Source: Nitrososphaerota archaeon (GTDB lineage Archaea > Thermoproteota > Nitrososphaeria > Nitrososphaerales > Nitrosopumilaceae). Taken from it: a stretch of DNA of 6,349 nucleotides. Shown one piece after another: positions 1 through 6,031 of the stretch (the first letter of the stretch is position 1; each line of letters opens with the position of its first letter). The notes beneath the pieces were generated by a model. It did no database searches, had not been told where the DNA came from, and saw only the letters and a list, made by a program, of their open reading frames with translations. Where the stretch lies: positions 1 to 6,349 of the forward strand of contig JAUWQG010000056.1 in assembly GCA_030611185.1 (NCBI GenBank), given 5' to 3'. Made by a program: the position numbers and the translations under genes.

Positions 1-57
1 TGAAAATAATATCTAAAGAGTTCTATCATTAGAAACTGTAAATTAGAATTAATTTAA

Positions 58-297
58 TTAGTATTTTCTTTTAATTGTGAAAGTACCTTTTCTAATTTGA
101 AATAAAATTCTAAGTAAGAAAAAAAACCATATTATCATCAAAAAAAAATAAATAAAATCTCTATCTGGTAGATCAGAAGCAGGTTCATCTAAAACTGTAA
201 TTTCTTCAATTGGTTGCTCGGGAAGATCAAAGGGTGGAACATAACTTATTCCTAATATTAGAGGAATTACTATGACAACAACCAGTTGAAGAACCAT
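58..297 (-). CDS. Small two-helix membrane protein, unknown function
   Basis: This 79-residue protein is not recognised as a member of any named family. Residues 3-20 form a hydrophobic helix, residues 21-47 an acidic, proline-rich loop with many Asp and Glu, and residues 48-66 a second very hydrophobic helix rich in Phe, Ile and Leu. The tail is strongly basic (RKGTFTIKRKY). By the positive-inside rule the tail, and probably both ends, would be cytoplasmic with the acidic loop outside. The start is an ATG (complement of 295-297). The gene diverges from the YjbQ gene across a 65-base gap, so the two could share a regulatory region. The charge layout is what a real membrane protein would show and is unlikely by chance, but no homology supports it. 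The first helix could instead be a signal peptide. Confidence 0.55.
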   Translation of the reverse strand: MVLQLVVVIVIPLILGISYVPPFDLPEQPIEEITVLDEPASDLPDRDFIYFFLMIIWFFFLLRILFQIRKGTFTIKRKY

Positions 298-315
298 ATC
301 AATTAAATCATTTTT

Positions 316-355
316 GATAATTTAGATGTATGTTAAATTCTCAGAAATATTTCTG
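316..355 (+). promoter_or_regulatory. Possible YjbQ promoter with a perfect 14-base palindrome
   Basis: Bases 342-355 read CAGAAATATTTCTG, a perfect palindrome ending seven bases before the ATG at 363. Upstream, GATAATTTA (316-324) is a weak candidate for an archaeal TATA box. With the usual spacing of about 25 bases, transcription would begin near 346, inside the palindrome, as expected for a repressor site. In DNA this AT-rich about one 14-base palindrome is expected by chance in a window of this size, so only its position argues for function. Confidence 0.3.
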
Positions 356-362
356 TTAAGAG

Positions 363-782
363 ATGACAGTTACAACAAAATCAATTAAAATCCAATCTAA
401 AGGCGAAAATGACATGATTGACTTGACCGAAAAAATATCTTATTTTGTTACAAAATCAAGTATTTCAAATGGCATAGTCACAGTTTTTGTTTCTGGGTCT
501 ACAGGATCTGTAATTACCATTGAATATGAGCCTGGGTTAATCAAAGATTTTCCTAAAATGCTGAGTAGAATAGCCCCTAAGGATCTGGATTATGGTCATG
601 AACAAATGTGGCATGATGGTAATGGTCATTCTCACGTAAAGGCCTCATTAGTAGGCCCATCTATAACAATCCCATTTAATGAGGGTCAGCTTTGTTTGGG
701 AACATGGCAACAAATTGTTTTTGTCGAATTGGATTCAAGAAGTAGAAATAGAGAGCTAATATTACAAATCATTGGGGAATAA
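363..782 (+). CDS. YjbQ/UPF0047 family protein (reported secondary thiamine-phosphate synthase family)
   Basis: The 139-residue product matches the compact, single-domain YjbQ/UPF0047 family in length and motifs. The family core is clear: an STGS turn at 46-49, acidic residues Glu54 and Glu56, His79, the His/Asp-rich segment WHDGNGHSH (83-91), then VGPSITIPFNEGQL (97-110), LGTWQQ (112-117) and a final beta strand ending in Gly138-Glu139. The conserved histidines lie where the family carries a putative metal site. Some members have weak thiamine-phosphate synthase activity, but the physiological role is unsettled, so the thiamine link is tentative. The ATG at 363 gives the usual family N-terminus; Met18 would cut into the first strand. 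The stop is two bases before the permease start, so the two genes are probably co-transcribed and translationally coupled. Confidence 0.9.
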   Translation: MTVTTKSIKIQSKGENDMIDLTEKISYFVTKSSISNGIVTVFVSGSTGSVITIEYEPGLIKDFPKMLSRIAPKDLDYGHEQMWHDGNGHSHVKASLVGPSITIPFNEGQLCLGTWQQIVFVELDSRSRNRELILQIIGE

Positions 783-784
783 TC

Positions 785-2071
785 GTGTCTGAATTAAAGC
801 GACACATGGGACTTTTTCATCTTACCATGTACGGAGTAGGATTAATTCTTGGTGCTGGAATTTATGTTTTGATTGGAGAAGCAGTGGGATTTGCTGGAAA
901 CTCTGTATGGATTTCTTTTCTGCTTGGAACAATTGTTGCAATATTTGCAGGGTTGAGTTATGCAGAGTTGTGTGCATTATTTCCAAAGGCAGCTGCAGAA
1001 TATACTTTTGTAAAACATGCCTTCAAAAATAATTTTATTGCGTTTATCATTGGGTGGTTAACTGCAATAACATCTATGATCACAGCAGCAACTGTTGCTT
1101 TGGGATTTGGGGGATATTTTATACAATTTGTAAATTTACCAATAACTATATCTGCAATTTTGTTGATAGTGGGTTTGTCTATTGTAAATTTCATTGGTAT
1201 CAAGGAATCAACATGGGCAAATACCATTTTTGCAATCATTACAGCAGGAGGTCTTGGATTAATCATATTTTTGGGAATGACTTTTGATACTACAGAAAAT
1301 ATTGATTATTTTGAGGCACCAAATGGAATGACTGGAATTATTTTGGCATTTGTTTTGATATTTTTTGCATTCATTGGTTTTGAAGATATGGCAAATGTAG
1401 CTGAAGAAGTAAAAAGACCAAAAAAAACACTTCCTAGGGCAATCATTCTATCTGTTGTAATTACTGGCATCATCTATGTTTTGGTTGCATTATCCGTAGT
1501 TCGAATCTTAAACTGGGAAGAATTAGGACGCTCTTCAGCTCCGTTGGCGGATGTTGCAGATCAAGCAATAGGATTTGGAGGTGGGCTTACATTATCTGTA
1601 ATTGCACTTTTTGCAACTGCTAGTACGGTTCTAATCACACTTGTGGCAGGATCTCGAATACTCTATGGAATGGCAAGGAGTGGCTCTTTGCCATTATTAC
1701 TGTCTAAAGTACATTCAAAAACTAAAACACCTTGGATTGCAGTAATTGGAATTTTTGTCACATCTGTCGCATTTGCCTTTATTGGGGATATCGTAATAGT
1801 TGCAAACATTACAGTTTTTGCAGTAGTGATAACCTTTGCGATGATAAATCTATCAGTGATTGTATTACGATATACTGAACCTCAATTAGAAAGACCTTTT
1901 AGAGTACCACTAAACATTGGAAAATTTCCAATTCTTCCACTTGTTGGTTTTGTTGTAACTGTTTACATGGCAATTCAGTTTGAGATGACAATTATGGCTG
2001 TAGGACTTGGAATCATAGGTGTCGGGGTGGTATTCTATTTGATTTTTAATAGAAGTAGAAAAATTCAATAA
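785..2071 (+). CDS. APC superfamily amino acid/polyamine-type permease
   Basis: A 428-residue integral membrane transporter, predicted to move amino acids or related amines by proton- or sodium-coupled symport or by exchange; the substrate cannot be read from the sequence. The APC signature GLILGAGIYVLIG (19-31) forms the broken first helix that binds the substrate amine and carboxylate in this fold. FFAFIGFEDMANVAEEVKRP (193-212) followed by TLPRAI (215-220) is the conserved helix 6 and following loop. Hydrophobic segments continue to about residue 421, consistent with about 12 helices and the normal family length, and the tail is basic (NRSRKIQ). The start is GTG; the alternative ATG at Met8 would remove the conserved SELKRH lead-in. 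It begins two bases after the YjbQ stop. A G-rich stretch at 774-778 could act as a weak ribosome-binding site. Confidence 0.93.
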   Translation: MSELKRHMGLFHLTMYGVGLILGAGIYVLIGEAVGFAGNSVWISFLLGTIVAIFAGLSYAELCALFPKAAAEYTFVKHAFKNNFIAFIIGWLTAITSMITAATVALGFGGYFIQFVNLPITISAILLIVGLSIVNFIGIKESTWANTIFAIITAGGLGLIIFLGMTFDTTENIDYFEAPNGMTGIILAFVLIFFAFIGFEDMANVAEEVKRPKKTLPRAIILSVVITGIIYVLVALSVVRILNWEELGRSSAPLADVADQAIGFGGGLTLSVIALFATASTVLITLVAGSRILYGMARSGSLPLLLSKVHSKTKTPWIAVIGIFVTSVAFAFIGDIVIVANITVFAVVITFAMINLSVIVLRYTEPQLERPFRVPLNIGKFPILPLVGFVVTVYMAIQFEMTIMAVGLGIIGVGVVFYLIFNRSRKIQ

Positions 2072-2082
2072 TAAAATTATTT

Positions 2083-2116
2083 GTTGAGGTGTTAGTCAAC
2101 TGGATGTTATCAACAT
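2083..2116 (+). terminator. Two small hairpins after the permease gene, possible 3' end
   Basis: After the permease stop lie two short inverted repeats: GTTGA (2083-2087) with TCAAC (2096-2100), and ATGTT (2104-2108) with AACAT (2112-2116). T-containing runs follow near 2140-2160. Archaeal termination relies mainly on T-tracts, so the hairpins may matter little. I see no gene in the rest of the 2072-2254 gap between the convergent genes. Confidence 0.25.
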
Positions 2117-2244
2117 AGACATTCATTTAGTGAAATTATCTTTTGTAAAAATATTTTCAATTTACCTTAACAATAAATTATGTATGACAAAATTAGAATT
2201 GTTGGTGTTATATTCTATATTTTGTATGGAAAACATAGAAATTT

Positions 2245-2254
2245 CAAAATAAAA
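2245..2254 (-). terminator. T-rich terminator-like end of the secreted-protein gene
   Basis: On the minus strand the stop codon of the upstream gene is followed directly by TTTTATTTTG. This resembles the short T-tracts that end transcription in archaea. There is no stable stem, and T-runs are common in DNA this AT-rich. Confidence 0.25.
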
Positions 2255-2893
2255 TTATTTTTTCTTTATTTTACTAAGAGCAATTGAGGCAATAACAATT
2301 CCTATAATTCCAAGACCAATTCCTACATATCCAATACTATTCTGTGAATTTGATTTTTCAAGTAAATCTACTGATTCTTTCAAATAGTTTACCTCTCCAA
2401 CAACTGCAGTGTGTCCATCTATTAGCCGATTCAATGTTAAATCCGATGATTCAGGAAATTCAATGTATGCTCTTTCATCTACTTTAGGAGGATGCATTGA
2501 AAGACTAACTGTTGTGTTACCAATGTTTCCCAAAACATTTGCTTGATAAGATCCTGCCACAGTAGGATTTACAAACGCATAGTATTTTCCTGGAATGTTA
2601 TGATCTTCCTTCAAGGGTAAGGTAATTTTATGATCTTCTAGAATAAGTTGCATTTTCAGAGTTTTACTTAAACCAGAGATTCCATCTTTGAATACTTGTT
2701 CCTCAAGATCCAATCCAGGCTCAAGAGGACTAACAAATAGTTCAATTCCATTGGTTTCACCTGACACTACAGGCTCATTCATCCAGCCAATTTCTAACCT
2801 ATAATCACCCACAGAATCCTCAGTATGTCCAAATGCAGTACCTAAAAGGCCCGGAATTATCAATAAGAATAAGACTAAATATTTTAAATTCAA
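2255..2893 (-). CDS. Secreted, C-terminally anchored beta-domain protein; possible copper-binding N-terminal His
   Basis: A 212-residue protein with a signal peptide (1-22), an extracellular beta-rich domain (about 29-135), a probable helical linker (about 152-182), a transmembrane helix (about 187-207) and a basic cytoplasmic tail (KIKKK). The domain opens with GDYRLEIGWMNEPVVSGETN (29-48) and has a second half PGKYYAFVNPTVAGSYQANV (101-120). From memory this resembles uncharacterised bacterial and archaeal exported proteins with a G-W-x-x-E-P motif, sometimes seen near copper genes; no search was made. Cleavage after AFG would leave His23 as the mature N-terminus, as in CopC-type copper proteins; His88, His98, His134 and His161 are further possible ligands. 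The start is TTG (complement of 2891-2893): a stop lies two codons upstream, and the first internal ATG (Met38) would lose the signal peptide. It follows glutamine synthetase by 96 bases. Confidence 0.75.
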   Translation of the reverse strand: MNLKYLVLFLLIIPGLLGTAFGHTEDSVGDYRLEIGWMNEPVVSGETNGIELFVSPLEPGLDLEEQVFKDGISGLSKTLKMQLILEDHKITLPLKEDHNIPGKYYAFVNPTVAGSYQANVLGNIGNTTVSLSMHPPKVDERAYIEFPESSDLTLNRLIDGHTAVVGEVNYLKESVDLLEKSNSQNSIGYVGIGLGIIGIVIASIALSKIKKK

Positions 2894-2925
2894 TGATTAA
2901 AAGATTAAACTTCTTTTTAAAAATG

Positions 2926-2933
2926 TTATAGTA
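2926..2933 (-). promoter_or_regulatory. TATA-like element before the secreted-protein gene
   Basis: On the minus strand these bases read TACTATAA, 33-40 bases before the TTG start. With archaeal spacing, transcription would start near 2903, giving a leader of about ten bases. This fits the absence of a Shine-Dalgarno sequence and suggests the gene need not depend on read-through from glutamine synthetase. It is a match by eye only. Confidence 0.35.
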
Positions 2934-2944
2934 TTTTTCTCAAA

Positions 2945-2967
2945 TTGAAATTTAATTTTGAAATTTC
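2945..2967. repeat. Short repeat with inverted GAAATTT/AAATTTC arms
   Basis: TTGAAATTT occurs twice (2945-2953 and 2958-2966). The same stretch contains an inverted pair, GAAATTT (2947-2953) and AAATTTC (2961-2967), with a seven-base spacer. It lies between the glutamine synthetase stop and the TATA-like element of the next gene, so it could be a weak 3'-end structure or an upstream site. Low-complexity AT sequence makes chance a fair explanation. Confidence 0.25.
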
Positions 2968-2989
2968 TTAATTGTACTTTTTAGTAATG

Positions 2990-4435
2990 TTATGCATCAG
3001 CATACATTGATACTTCCCAAGCAGTTGGAGTTTGGGCGAATGCGACATATTCTTTGTGTTTTAGTTCAGCATATTTTTCTAGAAAATCTTTTGTAAAGAC
3101 TTCTTCCAAGAATTTTTGATCACTTTGCAAAGAATCAAGTGCGCCTTTTAATGAAACTGGAAGTGATCCAATTTTGTATTCTCTCTTCTTTTCAGAACTT
3201 AATTTGTAAACATTTTCTTCCACCGGATCTCCAGGATCAATTTTATTTTTAATTCCATCCAATCCAGCTAGCAACAAAGCAGCTTCAAGAAGGTAAATGT
3301 TCGCAGTAGGATCAGGTACACGATATTCTATTCGCTTACTTTTTTCTTGACTTCGAATATACATTGGAACACGAATTGCCGCAGATCGATTTCCCATTCC
3401 CCAACAAACATTTACCGGCGCTTCAAATCCAGGAACTAGTCGTTTATAGGAATTTGTTGTAGGGTTTGTAATTGCACATAGAGCTGAAGCATGTGATAAA
3501 ATACCTCCAATGTAATATCTAGCTATTTGACTCAGCTGAGCAACATTATCATCGGGATCAAACATTACATTGACTTTATCATTCCATAAACTCTGATGTG
3601 TATGCATAGCAGATGCATTATCGCCAAAAATTGGTTTTGGCATAAAGGTAGCCACTTTATTTTTACGCTTGGCTTTGACTTTAACAATATTTTTCACAGC
3701 AACTACACTATCAGCCATGGCAATCATTTCATCATATACAAGATTAATTTCACATTGTCCTGAAGTTGCAACTTCATGATGTTCAGCTTCTATTTTTATT
3801 CCAAAATTTTTGTAAAGATCATCGCAAACATCTTTTCTAAAAGTTTCTAGTGTATCTTTTGGTTGAGATGGATAGTATCCTTCTTTGATATCAATTGCAG
3901 TACTAACATTTCCTTTGGCCCAGGGTGATTCTTTTGATTCAATTGAATATCCCGAACCTCCACCTGAGTGTGTAGCAGCATATGGTGATGGATAAACGTT
4001 AATTGCATCAAATACAAAAAATTCAATTTCAGGACCCCAATTTGTATGAGTTACACCAAAATTCTTTAATTGTTGAGAAGCTTTGAAAGCAATACCTCTT
4101 GAATCTCGATTGTATCTTGTTTCTTCTGCAGTATTTCCTTCATAAAGATCACAAAATAATATACAATTCTTTCTATTTCCTGGATCATAATCACTAGGTA
4201 AAATTCTAAAGGATTTTGGATCTGGTTTTAGAATCATATCAGAATTATTTACAGATTTGAATCCTACAATGGAGCTTGCATCTAATTTTTCCAGTCCATT
4301 TTCAAAACTTTGTTTGTCAATTGCATAACTTGGCATACCAAGTCTATGTAATTCTCCAAACATATCTACAAACCAGAGATTAACATATGAAATATTTTCA
4401 TCCTGTAAAGCTTGTAGTACTTGATCTGCGTTCAT
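2990..4435 (-). CDS. glnA: Type I glutamine synthetase
   Basis: A 481-residue enzyme predicted to make glutamine from glutamate, ammonium and ATP in the cytoplasm as a dodecamer. By Salmonella numbering the ligands are present: metal-binding E136 and E138 (GPEIEF), E221 and E229 (HHEVATSGQCEI), H278 and E370 (RIEYR); glutamate- and phosphate-binding R332, E338, R350, R355 and R372. NPTTNSYKRLVPGFEAPV (324-341) is the standard signature. Ammonium-site Asp52 and Tyr187 are kept, which favours a true glutamine synthetase over gamma-glutamyl-polyamine ligases. Unusual are DASS (52-55) for DGSS, NASAMH (273-278) for NGSGMH, and NIYL (379-382) for NPYL. Tyr410 lies near the position adenylylated in enterobacteria, but no adenylyltransferase is visible. 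The start is ATG with no Shine-Dalgarno. The KamA-like gene lies 72 bases upstream on the same strand. Confidence 0.95.
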   Translation of the reverse strand: MNADQVLQALQDENISYVNLWFVDMFGELHRLGMPSYAIDKQSFENGLEKLDASSIVGFKSVNNSDMILKPDPKSFRILPSDYDPGNRKNCILFCDLYEGNTAEETRYNRDSRGIAFKASQQLKNFGVTHTNWGPEIEFFVFDAINVYPSPYAATHSGGGSGYSIESKESPWAKGNVSTAIDIKEGYYPSQPKDTLETFRKDVCDDLYKNFGIKIEAEHHEVATSGQCEINLVYDEMIAMADSVVAVKNIVKVKAKRKNKVATFMPKPIFGDNASAMHTHQSLWNDKVNVMFDPDDNVAQLSQIARYYIGGILSHASALCAITNPTTNSYKRLVPGFEAPVNVCWGMGNRSAAIRVPMYIRSQEKSKRIEYRVPDPTANIYLLEAALLLAGLDGIKNKIDPGDPVEENVYKLSSEKKREYKIGSLPVSLKGALDSLQSDQKFLEEVFTKDFLEKYAELKHKEYVAFAQTPTAWEVSMYADA

Positions 4436-4457
4436 CTAGTTTTTTTAGAAAACCAAT

Positions 4458-4497
4458 TTACTAATGTTAGTTAGTAAGATTCTTTTGTCAATATAGT
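4458..4497 (-). promoter_or_regulatory. Glutamine synthetase promoter with inverted-repeat operator candidate
   Basis: On the minus strand ACTATATT (4490-4497) is a reasonable TATA box. Archaeal spacing puts the transcription start near 4467, with a leader of about 32 bases. Exactly there lies a perfect 7-base inverted repeat, TTACTAA (4458-4464) and TTAGTAA (4471-4477) on the plus strand, with a six-base spacer. A dimeric repressor bound there would block initiation, and control of glutamine synthetase by nitrogen state would make sense. No binding protein can be named from the window. The element also suggests that glutamine synthetase can be transcribed independently of the KamA-like gene. 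Confidence 0.45.
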
Positions 4498-4507
4498 AAG
4501 GTAAAGC

Positions 4508-5872
4508 TTAAGATTCTGGATATTCTTCAAGGGTTTTTGTTTTTTTGATGTTATTCAATTCATCCTCAAAAAAGAATTTTTCCTCAAAAGCAGGTTTCAA
4601 ATCGTCTAACCAGATAGCATTTTCATCATATTTGGCAAAAAATGGCCTTTGAACCCATTCAGGATTCCTTCCTTGTAGGAATCTTAAGGCAAATACTTTT
4701 TCTCCCATAACTGTAACAACTCCATCTACCTGGACCTTGCCAGGCGTAGCTGACATACTAGGACCCCTAACTGTTCTTCCTAGTCCGCTGACTTTTTTGT
4801 ATGCATCTCGGAAAATTTCTTGCGCTTTTGCAAGTGAAATTCCAAAGTAATGTTGAGCACCAGTATCTCTTACGACAAACATGTAGTAGGGTATACATCC
4901 TAATTGAACCTGTTTTGTCCACATTTTTGCCCACATATCTGCATCATCATTAATGTGAGCCAAAAGTGGAGATTGAGTTCGAATTTGAGCTCCGGTTGCT
5001 CTTACTTCTTGAATAGCTCTTTTTACAGATTTTGTTGATAATTCAGTTAAATGGTTAAAATGTGCCATAAATGCAAGATGAATTCCATTTTTTGTGACCT
5101 TTCTAAAAACATTTAACATTTGTTCTGAATCATCATCTGTTAGGAATTTGTATGGCCAATAGGAGAGGGATTTTGTACCAATTCTAATTGTCTTCAAGTT
5201 TGGAAGTTTTGCATCAATTAAAGTTTCAATATATTTTGAAAATATTTTGGCTTTCATAATCATTGGATCGCCACCAGTAAAAAGTACATCAGTAATTTCT
5301 GGATGTTCTATTAGATATTGGACAAGTTGTTCTCCTTCTTTCATTGCAAATTTCATTTCATCCATTCCAACAAATTGTGGCCATCTAAAACAAAAGCTAC
5401 AATATGCATGACAAGTTTGACTTTGACTTGGGAAAAACAGACATGTTTCTTTGTATTTGTGTTGCATTCCATACAGTTTTGTTCCATCTTTAAGTGTTGG
5501 AACATTTAGTTCCATTTGTCCTGCTGGATGTGGATTTAGCTGTAAGCGAATCTCATTTGCAATATTTGCAATTTCTTTTTTATCAGAATTATTTTTTAGA
5601 GTGGTTGACATTTTTTCGAAATGTTCTGCTTTGAGCATTCCTTTTTGTGGAAACGTTAGAACATACATTGGATCATTTGGAATATTATTCCAATCAATTA
5701 ATTGCTCAACTACATAGTTATTTGCTTTAAATGGTAAAACATTTCCCACAACTTCCATTTCAAATTGTGTTTGCTCAGAAAAATTTTGAATTTGTGGAAT
5801 GGTGCGAAAATTTGCTAATGTGTATGACTTTAGAGAAGGAGATTCATCCCAAATTGTCTCCTGATAAGTCAT
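4508..5872 (-). CDS. KamA-family radical SAM/PLP aminomutase-like protein, substrate uncertain
   Basis: A 454-residue homologue of lysine 2,3-aminomutase, which moves an amino group from carbon 2 to carbon 3 using a [4Fe-4S] cluster, S-adenosylmethionine and PLP. The cluster motif is Cys154-x3-Cys158-x2-Cys161, followed by Arg163, equivalent to clostridial Arg134 that holds the substrate carboxylate. TGGDP (199-203) is the SAM-binding turn, RIGTK (230-234) and TQSPLLAHIND (299-309) are family strands, and Lys379 in TPGK matches PLP-binding Lys337. The lysine side-chain-binding aspartates (293 and 330 in the clostridial enzyme) align by eye with Arg335 and Ser372, so lysine is doubtful as substrate. 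No acetyltransferase gene of the N-epsilon-acetyl-beta-lysine pathway is nearby. Glutamine synthetase follows after 72 bases. Database labels of lysine 2,3-aminomutase for this branch should be treated with caution. Confidence 0.85.
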   Translation of the reverse strand: MTYQETIWDESPSLKSYTLANFRTIPQIQNFSEQTQFEMEVVGNVLPFKANNYVVEQLIDWNNIPNDPMYVLTFPQKGMLKAEHFEKMSTTLKNNSDKKEIANIANEIRLQLNPHPAGQMELNVPTLKDGTKLYGMQHKYKETCLFFPSQSQTCHAYCSFCFRWPQFVGMDEMKFAMKEGEQLVQYLIEHPEITDVLFTGGDPMIMKAKIFSKYIETLIDAKLPNLKTIRIGTKSLSYWPYKFLTDDDSEQMLNVFRKVTKNGIHLAFMAHFNHLTELSTKSVKRAIQEVRATGAQIRTQSPLLAHINDDADMWAKMWTKQVQLGCIPYYMFVVRDTGAQHYFGISLAKAQEIFRDAYKKVSGLGRTVRGPSMSATPGKVQVDGVVTVMGEKVFALRFLQGRNPEWVQRPFFAKYDENAIWLDDLKPAFEEKFFFEDELNNIKKTKTLEEYPES

Positions 5873-6031
5873 TTAGTATAATGGTAATTTACCCTTGTTA
5901 AAGGTTACATGGTTTTTAGGCAGGAAAAAAGCTGAAATTAGCAAAAATTTTGATTGTAATTGTAACAAGATGTGATAATACGGCTTAACCTTTGTATTCT
6001 AGAAAACTAAATGAGATAGTAGAGAGAAATT
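5873..6031. promoter_or_regulatory. Divergent promoter region with mirrored TAACCTTT motifs
   Basis: This 159-base gap separates the KamA-like gene from the right-edge gene. The octamer TAACCTTT occurs once facing each gene: on the minus strand at 5900-5907, about 28 bases before the KamA-like start, and on the plus strand at 5986-5993, 38 bases before the other start. Both copies run into weak TATA-like sequence (TTTAACA and TTTGTATT), so they may be part of the core promoters. A small palindrome, GGTAA-T-TTACC, lies at 5883-5893. I see no RNA gene or further coding sequence here. Confidence 0.3.

Noticed and set aside
958..1287. Open frames inside the permease gene, one on the minus strand (958-1266) and one on the plus strand (1054-1287)
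   Set aside because: They lie wholly within a strongly supported permease gene, have odd compositions with no recognisable domain, and have no promoter or spacing of their own.
2072..2254. A hidden small gene or structured RNA in the convergent gap
   Set aside because: No coding frame of useful length and only very short AT-rich stems are present; nothing resembles a tRNA, a riboswitch or a C/D box RNA.
2990..4435. Assignment as a gamma-glutamyl-polyamine synthetase (PuuA type)
   Set aside because: The ammonium-site Asp52 and Tyr187 and the full set of metal and glutamate ligands are kept, and no polyamine catabolism genes are present.
5318..5717. Two plus-strand open frames opposite the KamA-like gene (5318-5509 and 5451-5717)
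   Set aside because: They are antisense to a conserved enzyme core and are rich in Cys, Phe and Ser, as expected from the reverse complement of its codons. No homology is visible.
4508..5872. Assignment as AblA of the N-epsilon-acetyl-beta-lysine osmolyte pathway, or as EpmB
   Set aside because: No acetyltransferase (AblB) or elongation factor P gene is nearby, the lysine-binding aspartates seem absent, and the protein is longer than EpmB with a different PLP-lysine motif.
2990..5872. A frameshift, pseudogene or gene fusion in the aminomutase/synthetase pair
   Set aside because: Both frames are full length, start and stop normally and keep conserved motifs to their ends.
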